This document shows, in pieces, positions 1 through 12,475 of a stretch of DNA of 64,000 nucleotides (position 1 is its first letter; each line of letters starts with the position of its first letter). The notes beneath the pieces are model-generated. The model was not told where the DNA came from. It worked only from the letters and a program-made list of their open reading frames with translations, and searched no databases. The DNA lies in the NCBI GenBank assembly GCA_963457665.1, contig OY735224.1, positions 49,950,811-50,014,810 of the forward strand, given 5' to 3'. A program made the position numbers and the translations under genes. The DNA is from Thysanoteuthis rhombus. Lineage: Eukaryota > Mollusca > Cephalopoda > Oegopsida > Thysanoteuthidae.

Positions 1-110
1 AATGAGGAGACCATTGTCAGTTTTAATCTGACAGGCTTCCTGAAAACGCAATAAACTCCCACTGAATATTGCCAGGTTCAATACGGCAGGCTTCTCGAAA
101 ACATGATCCT
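1..110 (-). repeat. Edge of the 114-bp minisatellite / ORF-family 3' flank
   Basis: This stretch matches 55,010-55,120 in the same orientation and the reverse complement of 20,985-21,080. In every such place it lies directly downstream of the small membrane-protein ORF and leads into the 114-bp minisatellite. Here the minisatellite itself would lie beyond the left edge of the window. It shows that another copy of the whole module starts outside the window. Confidence 0.75.
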
Positions 111-244
111 AATTTCAAAAGCAAAAAAACGAGACGTATATAATAGACATCATTGACAATTCCATTTTTATCACAACATTGACACGCTCAAAAAAACAAA
201 CATCCGTATTTTCAAGTCAAGATTCACAATTTTCAGAAAAAAAC

Positions 245-758
245 TCAAGCACTCCCATGGTTCAATATTGGAGTGAAAGATAAGCCAACACACCAATACA
301 TAGCTATCATACTTATAATGCCACTAATCAGGGCATATGGAGTAGCTGCAATGGCCAAAGTTATAGTGAATGCAAATGTAATGGCAAACACCAACGCCAA
401 GAAAAGTTGAAGATTGAACACCTTTCGTTTCATCCTACAATTTTTGTCCACTGCTGAAACATTGCCAGGTAATATTGGTCCAGGAAGATGAACCTGATCA
501 GCTTCCGCTATGGTAGGTGTTGAGGCTTCCTCAATCCTGGGTGATTGTTGACCGATGTTCACCAGATGAGACAGTACCAACGGATGTTGAGGCTCCCTCT
601 ACGCCTGGGAACGGTCTCTCAATATCCAGCGTACACGTTAGAGGATTCATAACGATCGGTGGGTCCTTACCCACCTCTATGATGAAGAGGGTAATGGCCA
701 CTTCGACTGTTTTTGATGCTGCAGATGGTTCAGTTGGCTGGCTTGTTTTGTTGCCCAC
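245..758 (-). pseudogene. Small P/S/T-rich two-TM membrane-protein family, copy 1 (frameshifted)
   Basis: I do not recognise this protein. It is a copy of a family seen at least nine times in the window; the fullest version is at 26,341-26,871. The N-terminal half is rich in Pro, Ser, Thr and acidic residues. A basic stretch (CRMKRK) is followed by two hydrophobic segments that look like membrane helices. This copy is broken in two ways. The start codon is GTG where other copies have ATG (756-758). A 23-bp deletion near 568, between short CTGTC repeats, drops the segment equivalent to PMVEA and shifts the frame. The usual TAA stop is also changed, so reading ends at a TGA at 245. The closest relative by sequence is the right-arm copy at 55,264-55,785. 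Non-coding status is clear; the family's function is unknown. Confidence 0.7.
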
Positions 759-779
759 GTTGGACCGTTTTTCTTGATA

Positions 780-1110
780 TGATATTTTCAATTGATTTTT
801 GTTAACTGCTATTGAATTTGTTTTGAAAAGACAAAAACTGGGTTCAATGAAATCTTAACAGTAAACGAAAGAAATCTTTATAGTATTGTTGATAAAACAA
901 GAATTTTAAACAGTTTTCTTCCGATACGGCAGAATATTAAGATGACGTTCGGTTGTCATGGTGATAATGTTCACTGATCGTATGGAAATAAGCTTGACCA
1001 TATTTGGAAACGTTTTCATGGATTATATCTATATTTCATAGCTAAGTATATATTCATCATTTTTTTATTGAATAAAATGTCTGTAAGTGCTTATCAATAT
1101 CTGAAATACG
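780..1110 (-). repeat. Conserved upstream block of the small-ORF family
   Basis: This ~330-bp block sits 5' of the ORF (the ORF is on the minus strand). It recurs upstream of the copies at 26,341 (as 26,004-26,335) and 49,990 (as 50,005-50,335), and in shorter form in the tandem units at 45-49 kb. All long versions end at the same sequence, TATTTCAGATATTGATAAG read in the ORF direction. Such conservation beyond the ORF means the copies spread as DNA modules, not as spliced retrocopies. Whether it holds a promoter cannot be told from sequence. Confidence 0.7.
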
Positions 1111-1873
1111 ACACAAAAAAACAAATAAAAAAAGCAACTGGAATACCCAGAGATGAAACCCTTATACTGTCCCACAATAACAAACCTAACCGCATACCCC
1201 TTATAACAACCTTCAACAACACACTCCCACCCTTAGCACACATCATCAATAATAGATGGAACATTCTCACGATCAAAATAGATAAAAAAAAACATTCACA
1301 GACCCATGTGATATCTCCTACCGCAGACCCCAAAACATCAGAGACATGATCAGTAGCAATAATATCGTTAACAATAAAGTCGTACACAAAAATACACCTA
1401 GAAAAATTAAATTTTGCACACCCTGCAACATAAAAAACAGTCTATGTTGCAACCACCTCAAGTACACCAACACATTCACAAGCACCACCACAAAAGAGAG
1501 TTACCACATATATCACAATAGCAACTGCTGCAGTAAGAACATTATATACCTTCTAGAGTGCAATAGATGTAAGTTACAGTACATAGGCAAGTCCGAGTGG
1601 CAATTTAATATTAGACTCAACAATTATAGACATAGGATAGAGTCAAAAAATAATCGTAGCCCACTTCCCGTAGAACTACACTTTTGCACACCTGACCACA
1701 ATTTTGCCACTGACGCTAGCTTCACCATCATAGAAAAAATAGAAAAAACTACTCCAATTGATATAACTAAAGTTCTAGAAAAACACGAAGACATGTGGAT
1801 CAACAAACTTAAAACCCTATATCCTAATGGATTAAACACTAAACTGAACAACCCTCACCACATAGAACCCTAA
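1111..1873 (+). pseudogene. Penelope-like element, C-terminal part with GIY-YIG endonuclease (5'-truncated, frameshifted)
   Basis: The translated product resembles the C-terminal third of Penelope-like retroelement proteins, which use a GIY-YIG nuclease to nick the target for reverse transcription. Up to about 1,285 one frame carries the region after the RT domain. An A-rich run at 1,281-1,290 then shifts the frame, and the remainder reads openly to TAA at 1,871. In the second part (numbered from Met 1,346) there is a Cys-rich knuckle (C24, C27, C34, C35), then the GIY-YIG core IYLL (67-70) with C72 and C75 and YIG (79-81). The likely catalytic Arg is R90 and an HF motif follows at 112-113. 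The RT is missing because the element is truncated at 1,111, exactly where the small-ORF upstream block ends. It may be part of the same family as the RT fragment at 7,726-8,805, but that piece lies in the opposite orientation. Confidence 0.8.
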
Positions 1874-2431
1874 TATACACAACTCCTATCATTAATATCC
1901 TCACACCCACATCTAAGACACATTCAATAATGGAAGCTTCAAAGTCACCTAGACCCATAGGAAAAACTTTACCTTAGCCTGTTATAACCCCCGTCCAAAT
2001 CATAGCCAAAACATTTTCAGGAACTTTTAAGGTTGATACCTATGTACCTCCTTGACCTAACCACCCCTCCTTCTACACTACCCCAAACATATCAAAAAAT
2101 CTAACTCCACATCACTACCCCCTACTTTGACACACTCTGCCCTCCCCAAGACCAACTGCTGCTACTTTACCAAAGTCCTGATACCTGCTGGTCATTCTTC
2201 CATTCAGCAGGAGGCTTCTAGTAGCCCTGACAACAAAACTTACCCACAATGTATAGCCCCTGGCAGTGGACTCTGGTTCCACATGGTACATTTTAATACA
2301 CACTCACACAGCACACACCACTGATGATGGAAAGAATCCCGAAACATGTATGGACTATTGACTTATAAGGATTAATAAACCTTACCACCAGAAACTTCAC
2401 TTCCGAGTCCGTTTCACTCTCTAAAGTACAC

Positions 2432-2433
<2 letters not shown>
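1874..2433 (+). mobile_element. 3' untranslated end of the Penelope-like element
   Basis: This C-rich, T/A-poor stretch is unlike the surrounding AT-rich DNA but continuous with the PLE coding region. It ends where a long (AT)n run begins. Penelope-like elements are often flanked by long terminal repeats of their own type that carry hammerhead ribozymes, and a candidate lies at 2,311-2,355. No second copy of this sequence was seen in the window, so its extent is an inference. Confidence 0.5.
2311..2355 (+). ncRNA. Candidate minimal type I hammerhead ribozyme
   Basis: The conserved core CTGATGA (2,321-2,327) is followed by a small hairpin (GGA/TCC, loop AAGAA) and then by CGAAAC (2,340-2,345). 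After this, AC-AT-GT-A would give a two-pair helix III and a GTA cleavage triplet, and TGG (2,351-2,353) can pair with CCA (2,318-2,320) just before CTGATGA as helix I. Such very short type I hammerheads are known in Penelope-like element termini. A weakness is a probable U-C mismatch at the base of helix II, so activity is uncertain. Confidence 0.42.

Positions 2434-2496
<63 letters not shown>
2434..2496. repeat. (AT)n microsatellite
   Basis: A nearly perfect AT dinucleotide run follows the PLE end. Confidence 0.95.
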
Positions 2497-2498
<2 letters not shown>

Positions 2499-2499
2499 T

Positions 2500-2914
2500 T
2501 ACAGAGAATAGATATCAATTATTGATATAAAAAATACATACATCAATCGCAGATATTACTATATTATACAAATATCTATGGTAGATATCGTAAATTAATA
2601 AACATATCAATTATAGGTATTACAAAATAATACTTATATTAATTACAGATTTTACAAAATAATCAACATATTAATCACAGGTATGACAAAAAAATATATA
2701 TATATATCAACCGCCGTTATTACAAGAAAATGCAGATACCCATCACAGATATTAGAAAATAATACATATATCACTTTCTGATATCACAAAAAAATCGCAT
2801 ATTATTTACAGATATTACCAAATAATACATATATCTTTTACAAGTATTACAAAATTACATATATATCGAATACAGATGTTTCAAAAAATACATATATCAA
2901 TTAGATTACAATTA

Positions 2915-3010
<96 letters not shown>

Positions 3011-3620
3011 ATTATGTATATTACAAAATAATCCATACATCAAATATTGATATTACAAAATAATACATTAATTCCAGATATTACTATATAAAACTTATAT
3101 CAATCATAGATATTTTAAAATGATACAAATATCAATTACAAGTATCAAAAATGATATATATAAATTACAGATATTACACAAAATACATATATTAACTTTA
3201 GGTATTACAAAATGATATATATATATATATCATTTATGAGTATTGAAAAAAATGCATATATTAAGTACAGATTTTACAAAATAATACAAATATCAATTAC
3301 AGATATGACAAAAACACACATATTAATTACAGGTTTTACAAAAAATATTTTTATCAATTATAGATGTTACAAAAAATATATGTATGAATTAGAGTTATAA
3401 CAAAATAATACAGATATCAACAACAGATATAATAAAATAATACATACATCAATTAAAGATGTTAAAAAACAATACATATATCAATTATATATATTGCAAA
3501 ATAATACATATATCAATTACAGTTATTACTGAATAATAATTATAACAATTATAGATATTATGAAATAATTCATATATTTTTTTACAGATATTACAAAATA
3601 TTACTTCAAATGATGAATTA
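2500..3620. repeat. Degenerate ~33-bp AT-rich minisatellite
   Basis: About thirty imperfect units of roughly 33 bp are present. The core reads ATCAATTACAGATATTACAA followed by AATAATACATAT. The array is split by a long (AT)n run at about 2,924-3,008. Units vary in spacing and sequence, so this is an old array. No coding potential is credible; short ORFs here are only repeat translations. Confidence 0.8.
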
Positions 3621-3925
3621 AACAGATCCACAATTCACTTTAACTTGAAATGAAGCAGATGTAAATTGATGATCAAAAAAACTGTAAAAATTCAAAAACT
3701 GGGGCCAACAAAGCCGTCCAACTTAAGATCCAGATTTGAAGGATATTGACGATGGTCGAAAGATTAAAAAACGATAAATACGACATGAATTTCTGAATAT
3801 TTACAAATTCCTTCGAATTGGCTATTAGGGAAAACATCCAAAAATTTGAGGAGCTTACAAGGTCTTACCGACAAAAAATATCAAAACTGTTTACTGAACC
3901 CTGTAAAAAAGAAGAATTGCTGTCT
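3621..3925. other. No recognisable feature
   Basis: AT-rich unique sequence between the 33-bp minisatellite and an (AT)n run. I see no gene, RNA or repeat here. Confidence 0.6.
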
Positions 3926-3929
3926 AAAT

Positions 3930-3974
3930 ACATATATATATATATATATATATATCATTGTGGATGACACAATA

Positions 3975-4043
<69 letters not shown>

Positions 4044-4065
4044 ATGTATGTATATATATATATAT
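3930..4065. repeat. (AT)n microsatellite, interrupted
   Basis: Long TA/AT runs are broken by a short GTGGATGACACAATAATC segment. The same segment precedes the AT run at 9,150-9,208, so both sites are copies of one dispersed repeat that contains an internal AT tract. Confidence 0.85.

Positions 4066-5764
<1,699 letters not shown>

Positions 5765-5828
<64 letters not shown>
5765..5828. repeat. (AT)n microsatellite
   Basis: AT dinucleotide run at the right end of the Tc3-like element. Confidence 0.95.
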
Positions 5829-5939
5829 CGATAGATCATTACTCTCTTTTCAGGACTTATTGGCACGAAATTGATATCAATCGATTCCGATTGACTATAA
5901 TTTATATTGATATCGGTTTTGTTGTTGATTTGTTAATTT

Positions 5940-6930
5940 TAAGCCACGCCTAACCATTTTTTAAAATCATTTCCGTGGGTTTACCCAACATTTCAGCCTA
6001 ATTTTAGCCAAATCAATCAGGAATTGGAAATTTTACCCATTTTGAACCAAAAACATGTTTGTTTTTTTTTCATCATGAAACGTAAACAAACAATCAAATC
6101 ATACGTAACTCACTATACTTAAGAGTCAATATGTCCCCACATTCATACGAAGTTTTATTAAAGTATGATAAATCAAATAAAAACATAAACAAACAATCGG
6201 ACTGGCCATAATAAACCATTTTATGATTCTGGAATTTTCTCCAAGATTCTAACCTGATTTCAGCAAAATCGACCAAGGTTCGGAAATGTTTCCTAATTAG
6301 AAACAAAATCCTGTTTCATTTAACCCCAAGCATATTTTGTTTATAAAACGTAAACAAAAAATAGGATCGCCCATAATTCACCTTACCAAAGTTTTCATAC
6401 ATCCCCAAACTTCATGCAAAATTTCATTGGAATATGTATTCAAAATAAAGAACTTATTCAATTTTAATTGCACATAAAATATAAACAAACAACCAGGTCT
6501 ACTTTATAACCAAATTTCAGAAAAAAAAAAGGTCAAGAAAGTTGAAAAACAGATGAACAGCTAGATCTATGGCCACCAAATAATCTGTGGTTTTTGATCA
6601 GATTCAAGTGTAAGATTTTATCAAATCAAATATTGAACATTTCCCTTTCAAATGAAAAAATCACATTTCAGTCGTTGTACAAGTAGAATTTACGATCAAT
6701 TATTGAACGTTTGATAAATCTGATTCTTTAAGATCATTGAAAGTTTTTTTTTATTTTCGCTTTTCTTAAGCTTTTATCTATTCGTTTTTATTGATCTAAT
6801 GTTGTTTTTTCTGCAAAATAGATGAACAGCTATATGTATGGCCGACAAATTATCCGTGGTTACTGATCGGACTCCAGGGTAAGATTTTATCAAGTTAGAT
6901 ATTGAAAATCCCCCCCTTTCAAATAAGGTT
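5940..6930. repeat. Degenerate tandem repeat, ~250-bp units
   Basis: Two to three imperfect units can be aligned from about 5,975, 6,215 and 6,460. Each holds a version of AAACGTAAACAAACAATC, an ATTTCAGC-AAAATC phrase and a CCCCA-AC-TTCAT phrase. A second pair, 6,550-6,660 and 6,820-6,925, shares GATGAACAGCTA, ATGGCC-CAAAT and TAAGATTTTATCAA. No gene is seen. Confidence 0.55.
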
Positions 6931-7720
6931 GGGGGGGTCTATTCTGTGCCCAGTAGCATTCACGCTCTGCTAAAATGTGATTATTTTAATACCTTTATAA
7001 TACACATCACAGGAGATAAACAAACAGGTCCCAATCTCTCTACAGAATACATTTTAAGTCTTTGCAAAATTAAAATCGTCATTTTCTTTGGAGTCTGCAT
7101 TTGCCCTCAACTAAACAAGTCTATCTGTATTTTTTTTCTTTTCTTTTATCTGGGATTCTACACAAGCAATAATATTTTAACATGTGGAATCATTTAAATA
7201 TATGAGAACTAGTCTGCTAAAGAATCCTTTTTCTTGTTCTTTCTTTATCAAAAAAAAAAACTTTCTCAAAAACTATAAGAGTTAGATTTATAAAATAAAA
7301 CTGTGTATGTTTTGAATCAGCGTCATATGAGGAACAGTTTTTTCATCCTGTATTTGAACCTACTCACACGTAAGAGAGGGTTCAATGCATTAGGAAAACT
7401 TTTTTGGCAGTAATTCTTAGTGCCTAAGTCTTGGCCGTGCAATAGCCGAGCATTTAGATCCTAGGAAAATAGAATTGGCGGACCTGTTTCAAACTCCGTC
7501 GTAAAAATCTTCTTTCGCTCAATTTTTATAGACGTTCAAATCGGTTGCCCTTCAAACCTCACAGAAATTTGCTAGTTTCAATTTTTTTTTAAAATTCAGG
7601 TTTCAGGGAGCATATCCGAAATCAGCAAATACAATTTATCTTCAACACACATTTTTCAGTCGAATCTATTTACAAATGAAGGGGTCAATACTTTTGAAAA
7701 GAAAAATGTCTTTCAGCTGC
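6931..7720. other. No recognisable feature
   Basis: AT-rich sequence with short ORFs that show no family resemblance, signal or repeat structure. It lies just 3' of the PLE RT fragment on the minus strand but I could not extend the PLE homology into it. Confidence 0.5.
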
Positions 7721-7725
7721 ATTTC

Positions 7726-8805
7726 TTAGTTTGGAAGTGGATGTTGGTTCAATAAACGAGTTGTTGTAGCCTCAGAATGTGCGTTACAATTCTCTACGAT
7801 TACTAATCCATCATCCCGGTACAATCCTATATTCATAGAGTCTATTTTGCAGGTAAGATGATACAAAATGTACAAACCTCTAAGGTCCGACATCTCAGCT
7901 GAATCGAGGCTGCCCATGGAGACATCGAATCCACAGACGTTGGTTTTTTTCGTCCATTGTTCTTGATTGTGGAACAGTGCCTTACGTCTGCAGAGTGTAA
8001 TTATTTCCATGCCCCTGTCACTTATGTTGGTATAGGTTTTAGCAAATTCCATGGCCTCCTCGAATATGCCTTTGGATATGGATGGGTAAAATCCATGATG
8101 TCGAACTGTATGAAGCTGCACATTTTTTAGTTTCCTATATCATCAAACCAAGCGATGGCATCATTGGTTCCTAACCACTGGTTAAACTTACTAATTCTAC
8201 ATATCTGTGTTTTTGTCGGATTAATGAGCCTAGTTGTAGGTTTATAATTAAAATCGTGTTTATGATCTTTCATGAGAATGTAAACATCCTTGTTTTGTAA
8301 TTTACCTACTCTGTTACTTATGTTTAATCTATCCGTTATTCTTTTGCTTTCTATATCTATACTAGTTTCTAGGTTATTAGTTTGTAAGTCTAATTTTATG
8401 TAGTTTGGGGTATTGTTGTTGGTGAAGTGTTTATTGTAAGTTTGGAGATTCATCCCGTATATGTCGTTACTTTTGTCCCCTTTTATGAATATTTTGTTGG
8501 ATTTTTTGTACATGTTGTATTTCTTGTATTGATTTTTTCTGGTGTGGGTTGATGTATTTTCTGAATTTGATGTTGGTGATGGTTGTGAGTAGGTCTTTTT
8601 CGAAATTAACAAGAAGTTTGTTGTAGGGTGGGCTTTTTCTGGGTTTTAAAGCCGTGGTATTCTTTGTTATCATTTTGTGTCTTGGGTTGGTTGGTGAAAA
8701 GAAAAGGTTTTCCACCTTATGCGTCCGATAAGCTCTTCGGTCTTCTCCAGCAACCTTATTTGGAAGTTTGTTTTCAAGTTGATTTAAAGTAGAGCTACTT
8801 GACTT
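7726..8805 (-). pseudogene. Penelope-like element, N-terminal and reverse transcriptase region (two frameshifts)
   Basis: Three overlapping frames together give the first half of a Penelope-like polymerase. The first (about 8,805 to 8,515) is a basic N-terminal region ending near FEKDLLTTITNIKFR. After a shift in an A-rich run near 8,515 the second frame (to 8,127) carries the early RT motifs: IFIKGDKSNDIYGM, then YILMKDHKHDF and TRLINPTK, typical of the PLE RT. A stop at 8,127 and a one-base shift near 8,092 lead to the third frame, with motif A (FDI then FYPSIS), the SMGSLDSAEMSDL region and the catalytic motif C IGLYRDDGL, whose YRDD form is characteristic of PLEs. Homology is lost after about 7,735, so thumb and endonuclease are missing. 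Catalytic Asp residues survive, but the frame is broken. Confidence 0.85.
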
Positions 8806-9000
8806 TCATAGTATAAAGCTGAATGTATCGAGCACTCTATGAAATAAATCCATCACATATCAAACGTTGCTTTATATTATTAATTCATTATTATATTATG
8901 CTATACTGCTAGCAGGATCTGTACCATATATATATATCATTCTGGTGGAGGGGGGATTTATGTGTAAATAAATATACCGCTTAAATTCAGACTTACTGAC
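8806..9000. other. No recognisable feature
   Basis: Short AT-rich spacer, with an AT run near 8,925, between the PLE fragment and a tRNA-like SINE head. Confidence 0.5.
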
Positions 9001-9004
9001 CGTC

Positions 9005-9152
9005 CACTTCCGTAGCTCAGGGGTAGGATATCGGTCTCTAGATCTGAAGCGAAGGTTTCAGTCCTGCTTTGCGGTTCTGGATGGGTTAATGGAAAGTCTA
9101 TAGCCACGCTGAAGAGATGTAATACATCAAAACAGCTGTCTCTGGATGACAC

Positions 9153-9210
<58 letters not shown>

Positions 9211-9330
9211 TACAATAATAACAAGGTAGGAGGGAAACAAAGAAAAAAATCACTTTTGAAAATTACGTAAATAGCATTGACAGATATTGGGAAATGGGTA
9301 ACTGAAGTTTAAAGCTGTAAAGCTTTTTAG
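9005..9330 (+). repeat. tRNA-derived SINE candidate (type 2)
   Basis: The head at 9,010-9,080 has the internal Pol III promoter pattern of tRNA genes: box A-like TAGCTCAGGGGTAGG and box B-like GGTTTCAGTCC. It is followed by about 70 bp of unrelated body, a GATGACACAATTA phrase, an AT run (9,157-9,208) and a tail shared with 4,066-4,190. The anticodon loop and acceptor pairing are poor, so this is not a functional tRNA. The second copy near 3,950-4,190 lacks the head. Confidence 0.5.
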
Positions 9331-9520
9331 AATATATGTATACACAACGTTTGTTCACGATGTTATGTATGACTGAACTTGACCATTTGCATAAAAAATG
9401 CATCAAGCTGTGTTGGTTACTTTTTGAGGTATATTTACCAGGGTGAACGTGTGCATAGTGCGCTTGAACAAAGAAGAATCTCGAATATCAACGTCTCAGA
9501 CGGAAATTCTTTTTCAAACT
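9331..9520. other. No recognisable feature
   Basis: Unique-looking sequence with no supported feature, ending at a (TG)n/(TA)n/(GA)n compound microsatellite. Confidence 0.5.
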
Positions 9521-9523
9521 AGG

Positions 9524-9525
9524 TA

Positions 9526-9587
<62 letters not shown>

Positions 9588-9597
9588 TAGATATATA
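9524..9597. repeat. Compound microsatellite (TG)n(TA)n(GA)n
   Basis: Three dinucleotide runs follow each other directly. Confidence 0.95.
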
Positions 9598-9761
9598 GTC
9601 TAGGAAGCTTTGCAGCTTTAAACACGAAATATCAAGCTAACTTAACTAAGGTGTAGATACATTTTAAAAATGAAGCAGAATATTCTTGATATTTACAAAG
9701 TTTAGCTGCGTTTCACATAAAGCCACGGTAGTGGTAACTAAACAGCCCGCTGATAAGGCAA

Positions 9762-9992
9762 AAGCTGCATAACACAATGGTAAGTGCATTGGTACGTTGA
9801 AGCTGCTACATAACGGTAGCAGGTTCGATTCCTGCAGCAACCCCATTTGCTTTAATTGTTTATCAAATTTACATCGTCTAAATTAAATGATATATTAACC
9901 GTGTAACAACAGGAGATCATCTCGGATAAGTTTCTATACAATAAAACGCAATTTGTATTTCATTCTATCGAACCAAAATGTCCACTTCCTAA
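9762..9992 (+). repeat. tRNA-derived SINE (type 1), copy 1
   Basis: A tRNA-like head (9,766-9,844) has box A-like AACACAATGGTAAGTGC and a perfect box B, GGTTCGATTCC. It is followed by a ~140-bp body containing TTAACCGTGTAACAACAGG and ending near AATGTCCACTTCC, then (AT)n. The same head-plus-body is found at 16,450-16,662, 16,748-16,940, 58,219-58,413 and 58,500-58,710. Just upstream (9,738-9,762) a second head starts in the opposite direction (GCGGGCTGTTTAG on the minus strand), so two copies may meet head to head. Function as a tRNA is unlikely. Confidence 0.75.
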
Positions 9993-11015
9993 TATATATA
10001 TGTACATATATGTGTGTGTGTATAAATTAACAGCTAAGAACGTGTAACAGTATTTTCTTATATGTAATGTTATGAATTAAGAAAGAATTCGTGCCGGCCC
10101 AATGTATCAGCGTTGTTTTAAGAAACTTGAAACATATCAAATATTTTTATATGAAATTGACAAAAAAGTATTAATGCAGTGGTACAATATAGCTATTTAT
10201 GGTAAACTAAACTTTCTTGAATAAAGATTGTTCAATTTTGCCACTTCATTAATATTTTTTTGCTATTCTATGTTATAATATCCTAGTTCAGAATTTCTTA
10301 GATTTTAAAAAACATCAACACATTGCGCATGAATGCCCTTTCTTTTTTACTGGTCCTGTTTTCTTTAATATTAATGTATACATTTGATGTCCTCGAACAT
10401 AAGTACTTTTGTTCGAAAAGAAATGAAGCAAATCCCGGATGGATTCGAACCACCAATCTCTTTACCACCAAGTGAACACACTAATCAACAGCATAACAGA
10501 GACATGATTCATTTTGGAAGAAAAATCATTGTGTCTTACTTTCGAAATCTTTTTCATTTCCAACACTTGTTATGCGTTGAAAATTGGAGAAATTTTTGCC
10601 TACACTTTAGGTGTACAATGCATAATATCAAATTTGAAGGAAAAAAATCCCTACAAATTTATATCTAGTGTGTTTCAGGGAAATTTCCATCATAATTGGA
10701 AAAGGTTTGTCACAATAAAAGTCTCAACAAGAAAGCATGGATTCTATTAGAATTGGTTGAGTTATACAAAGGTTATTGAAAAATTCGAGCCTTTGATTTG
10801 TGTAAAAACTAAACTTACCCGTATTAAATGAAATGAAATGTTATGATGAAGATATATAATGAATTTCTACCAGGTTAAATCATTAACCTCTCCCAATTTA
10901 TTAAACTTGGCCCAGTTTGGCACAACTAAAATCAACGTTTCAATACGTTTTGAAAGAGTTTTACAAAGTCTTTGTAGGTGAGCAAACAAAGATTGTTTGT
11001 GTAAAACAAAAATGT
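9993..11015. other. No gene seen; one weak tRNA-like box B
   Basis: AT-rich sequence without credible coding potential. On the minus strand at about 10,437-10,500 a GGTTCGAATCC box B with a CCGGG downstream end suggests a further decayed tRNA-like piece, but box A is poor. Confidence 0.4.
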
Positions 11016-11017
11016 GT

Positions 11018-11019
11018 GT

Positions 11020-11052
<33 letters not shown>

Positions 11053-11515
11053 AGCCACAACCTTAAGTCGTCCTTTGCTGGACAAACAGCTTTCCCAACT
11101 TTCGGTAGACCTTCTATCGTGGAGCCAATATTATCCGAACTTGTCTAGTTTGTCATGCAATTGTGTGTTTTTTTTTGGGGGGGGGGAGCTACACTTCTGC
11201 ATATGATTTCTTGGGATCAACATTGTGAACCTCAATGTCTACCAGTTGCCCGACATTCTTGTTACATGGCCAGCCCACTTCCATTTGAGTTTTCTAATCG
11301 ATTCTATAATATCTGTGACTCCCACTTTCCCCTCTAATCCACTAATTTACTAAATAAATCTATATACTAATACACTCCATGTAGCGTAGAGTATGGTTCT
11401 GTCCCGTGAACGTTGCATGGTTCTCAGTTTGAGGGTCAATTTTTGGGTCAGTTTCCATGTTTCAGCTCCATAGGTGACTATCATGAATTGCATTTTATAT
11501 ACACTAAAGCGGCTT
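11018..11515 (-). pseudogene. Old LINE 3' fragment (RT C-terminus, minus strand)
   Basis: The plus strand begins with CATCATCATCATCATCAGCAGC, the complement of the (ATG)n tail of the LINE at 18,712-19,647, and continues with diverged copies of that LINE's last coding region. Recognisable points are the GGCCAGCCCAC block (reverse of the WAGHVAR codons) near 11,270, GAACGTTGCATGGTTCTCAG near 11,409 and TTTCAGCTCCATAGGTGACT near 11,460. It is too decayed to translate. The inverted copy is at 63,765-64,000, where it is cut by the window edge. Confidence 0.75.
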
Positions 11516-11894
11516 ATTTTCAAGACTTATGTAACCCTCTCTCAGTCACCATTACGAAAGACTCTAATGGATTTGGAGATTATAGTTTATTTGTATTTGC
11601 AGTCTAGCAGTAAATATCCTGAGAATAAACACGGTAGTTATTTGTAGAAGGCTTTAAAGACCAACAACCACTGAAGGAAAAGTGGTATTTAATTTAGCCG
11701 ACACTGGTGAATTTTCTCTCCTTCGGCGTTCAGCCACAATCTTCGATAATAAAATTGCAGTGTCTGTATATCTGATTGTCTGATGTTTAAAATACCGATA
11801 CCTTGAATATCTTTTTATAAGGTAAGGACTCTGCAGGTTATGGAATCGATCAAGCAGTATTTTAAGTAGAATTTCAAGGTGACTGGTTTTGTAT
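11516..11894. other. Arm sequence without recognisable feature
   Basis: Shared with 63,400-63,765. I see no gene or known repeat. Confidence 0.5.
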
Positions 11895-12475
11895 CTCGTC
11901 TATTGGACGACCCTGTTTAGGGGCTTTTTTTATTTAGATGGATAGGATCCATGAGTTCCGGAAGCAACAGCGTTTAAACTTCTTCTTGGTTGTTGGAAAA
12001 CTTTACTTTGAGGGAAGTGATCAAAATGTTTGGAAAAGTGGTAGTCGGTCAGAGAGAGGTCTGTTTATTGAGCTGGGAAAAATTGAGTTTTGAAGCCAAG
12101 TTTGTTTAATATCTGCAAGAAACTGTCGCACGACGTGGCATTTTTTTTCAATTTGTTCAGCTCAGGACTCATTTATCGATCTTTTTTGCTTTTCCGATTT
12201 GGTGCAAATGTCTAACAACTGTTGATTGGTCAACTTTTAGTTCCTCTGCAGCCCCTCGCTATGTATGGTGCGGGTCCATCTGGGTAATGACCCTAAATTG
12301 AATGTCTTTAACCATAGAAGTACATCCACGACCCACCCATCTTGAAGGCTCTCGTATCCATTTCGAAATTTTGGGAACCAAGGTTAAGGTATTCTTTCGT
12401 TGATAGTTCTCTGGCTACATACTTGGTTGATGTTGTGAGCAGTCACCACCGCTTTACGTCAAATTCGAACTCACA
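11895..12475 (-). pseudogene. Heavily decayed mariner transposase
   Basis: Read on the minus strand, short stretches in changing frames resemble mariner transposases: an N-terminal QRTINER...WFPKFR segment, then a GVAEEL-VDHS segment followed by VVRHL-QIGKAKKIDKW, which is the second helix-turn-helix region of this family. Catalytic motifs cannot be read because of many frameshifts and stops. The right-arm copy at 62,815-63,400 shows the same motifs and slightly clearer text. This is an old relic that predates the arm duplication. Confidence 0.65.

Noticed and set aside
517..777. Plus-strand ORF over small-ORF copy 1
   Set aside because: Antisense shadow of the membrane-protein family; similar shadows occur over the other copies.
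9762..9844. Functional tRNA gene
   Set aside because: Box A and box B are good but the anticodon arm does not fold with a seven-base loop, and the same head recurs fused to a SINE body.
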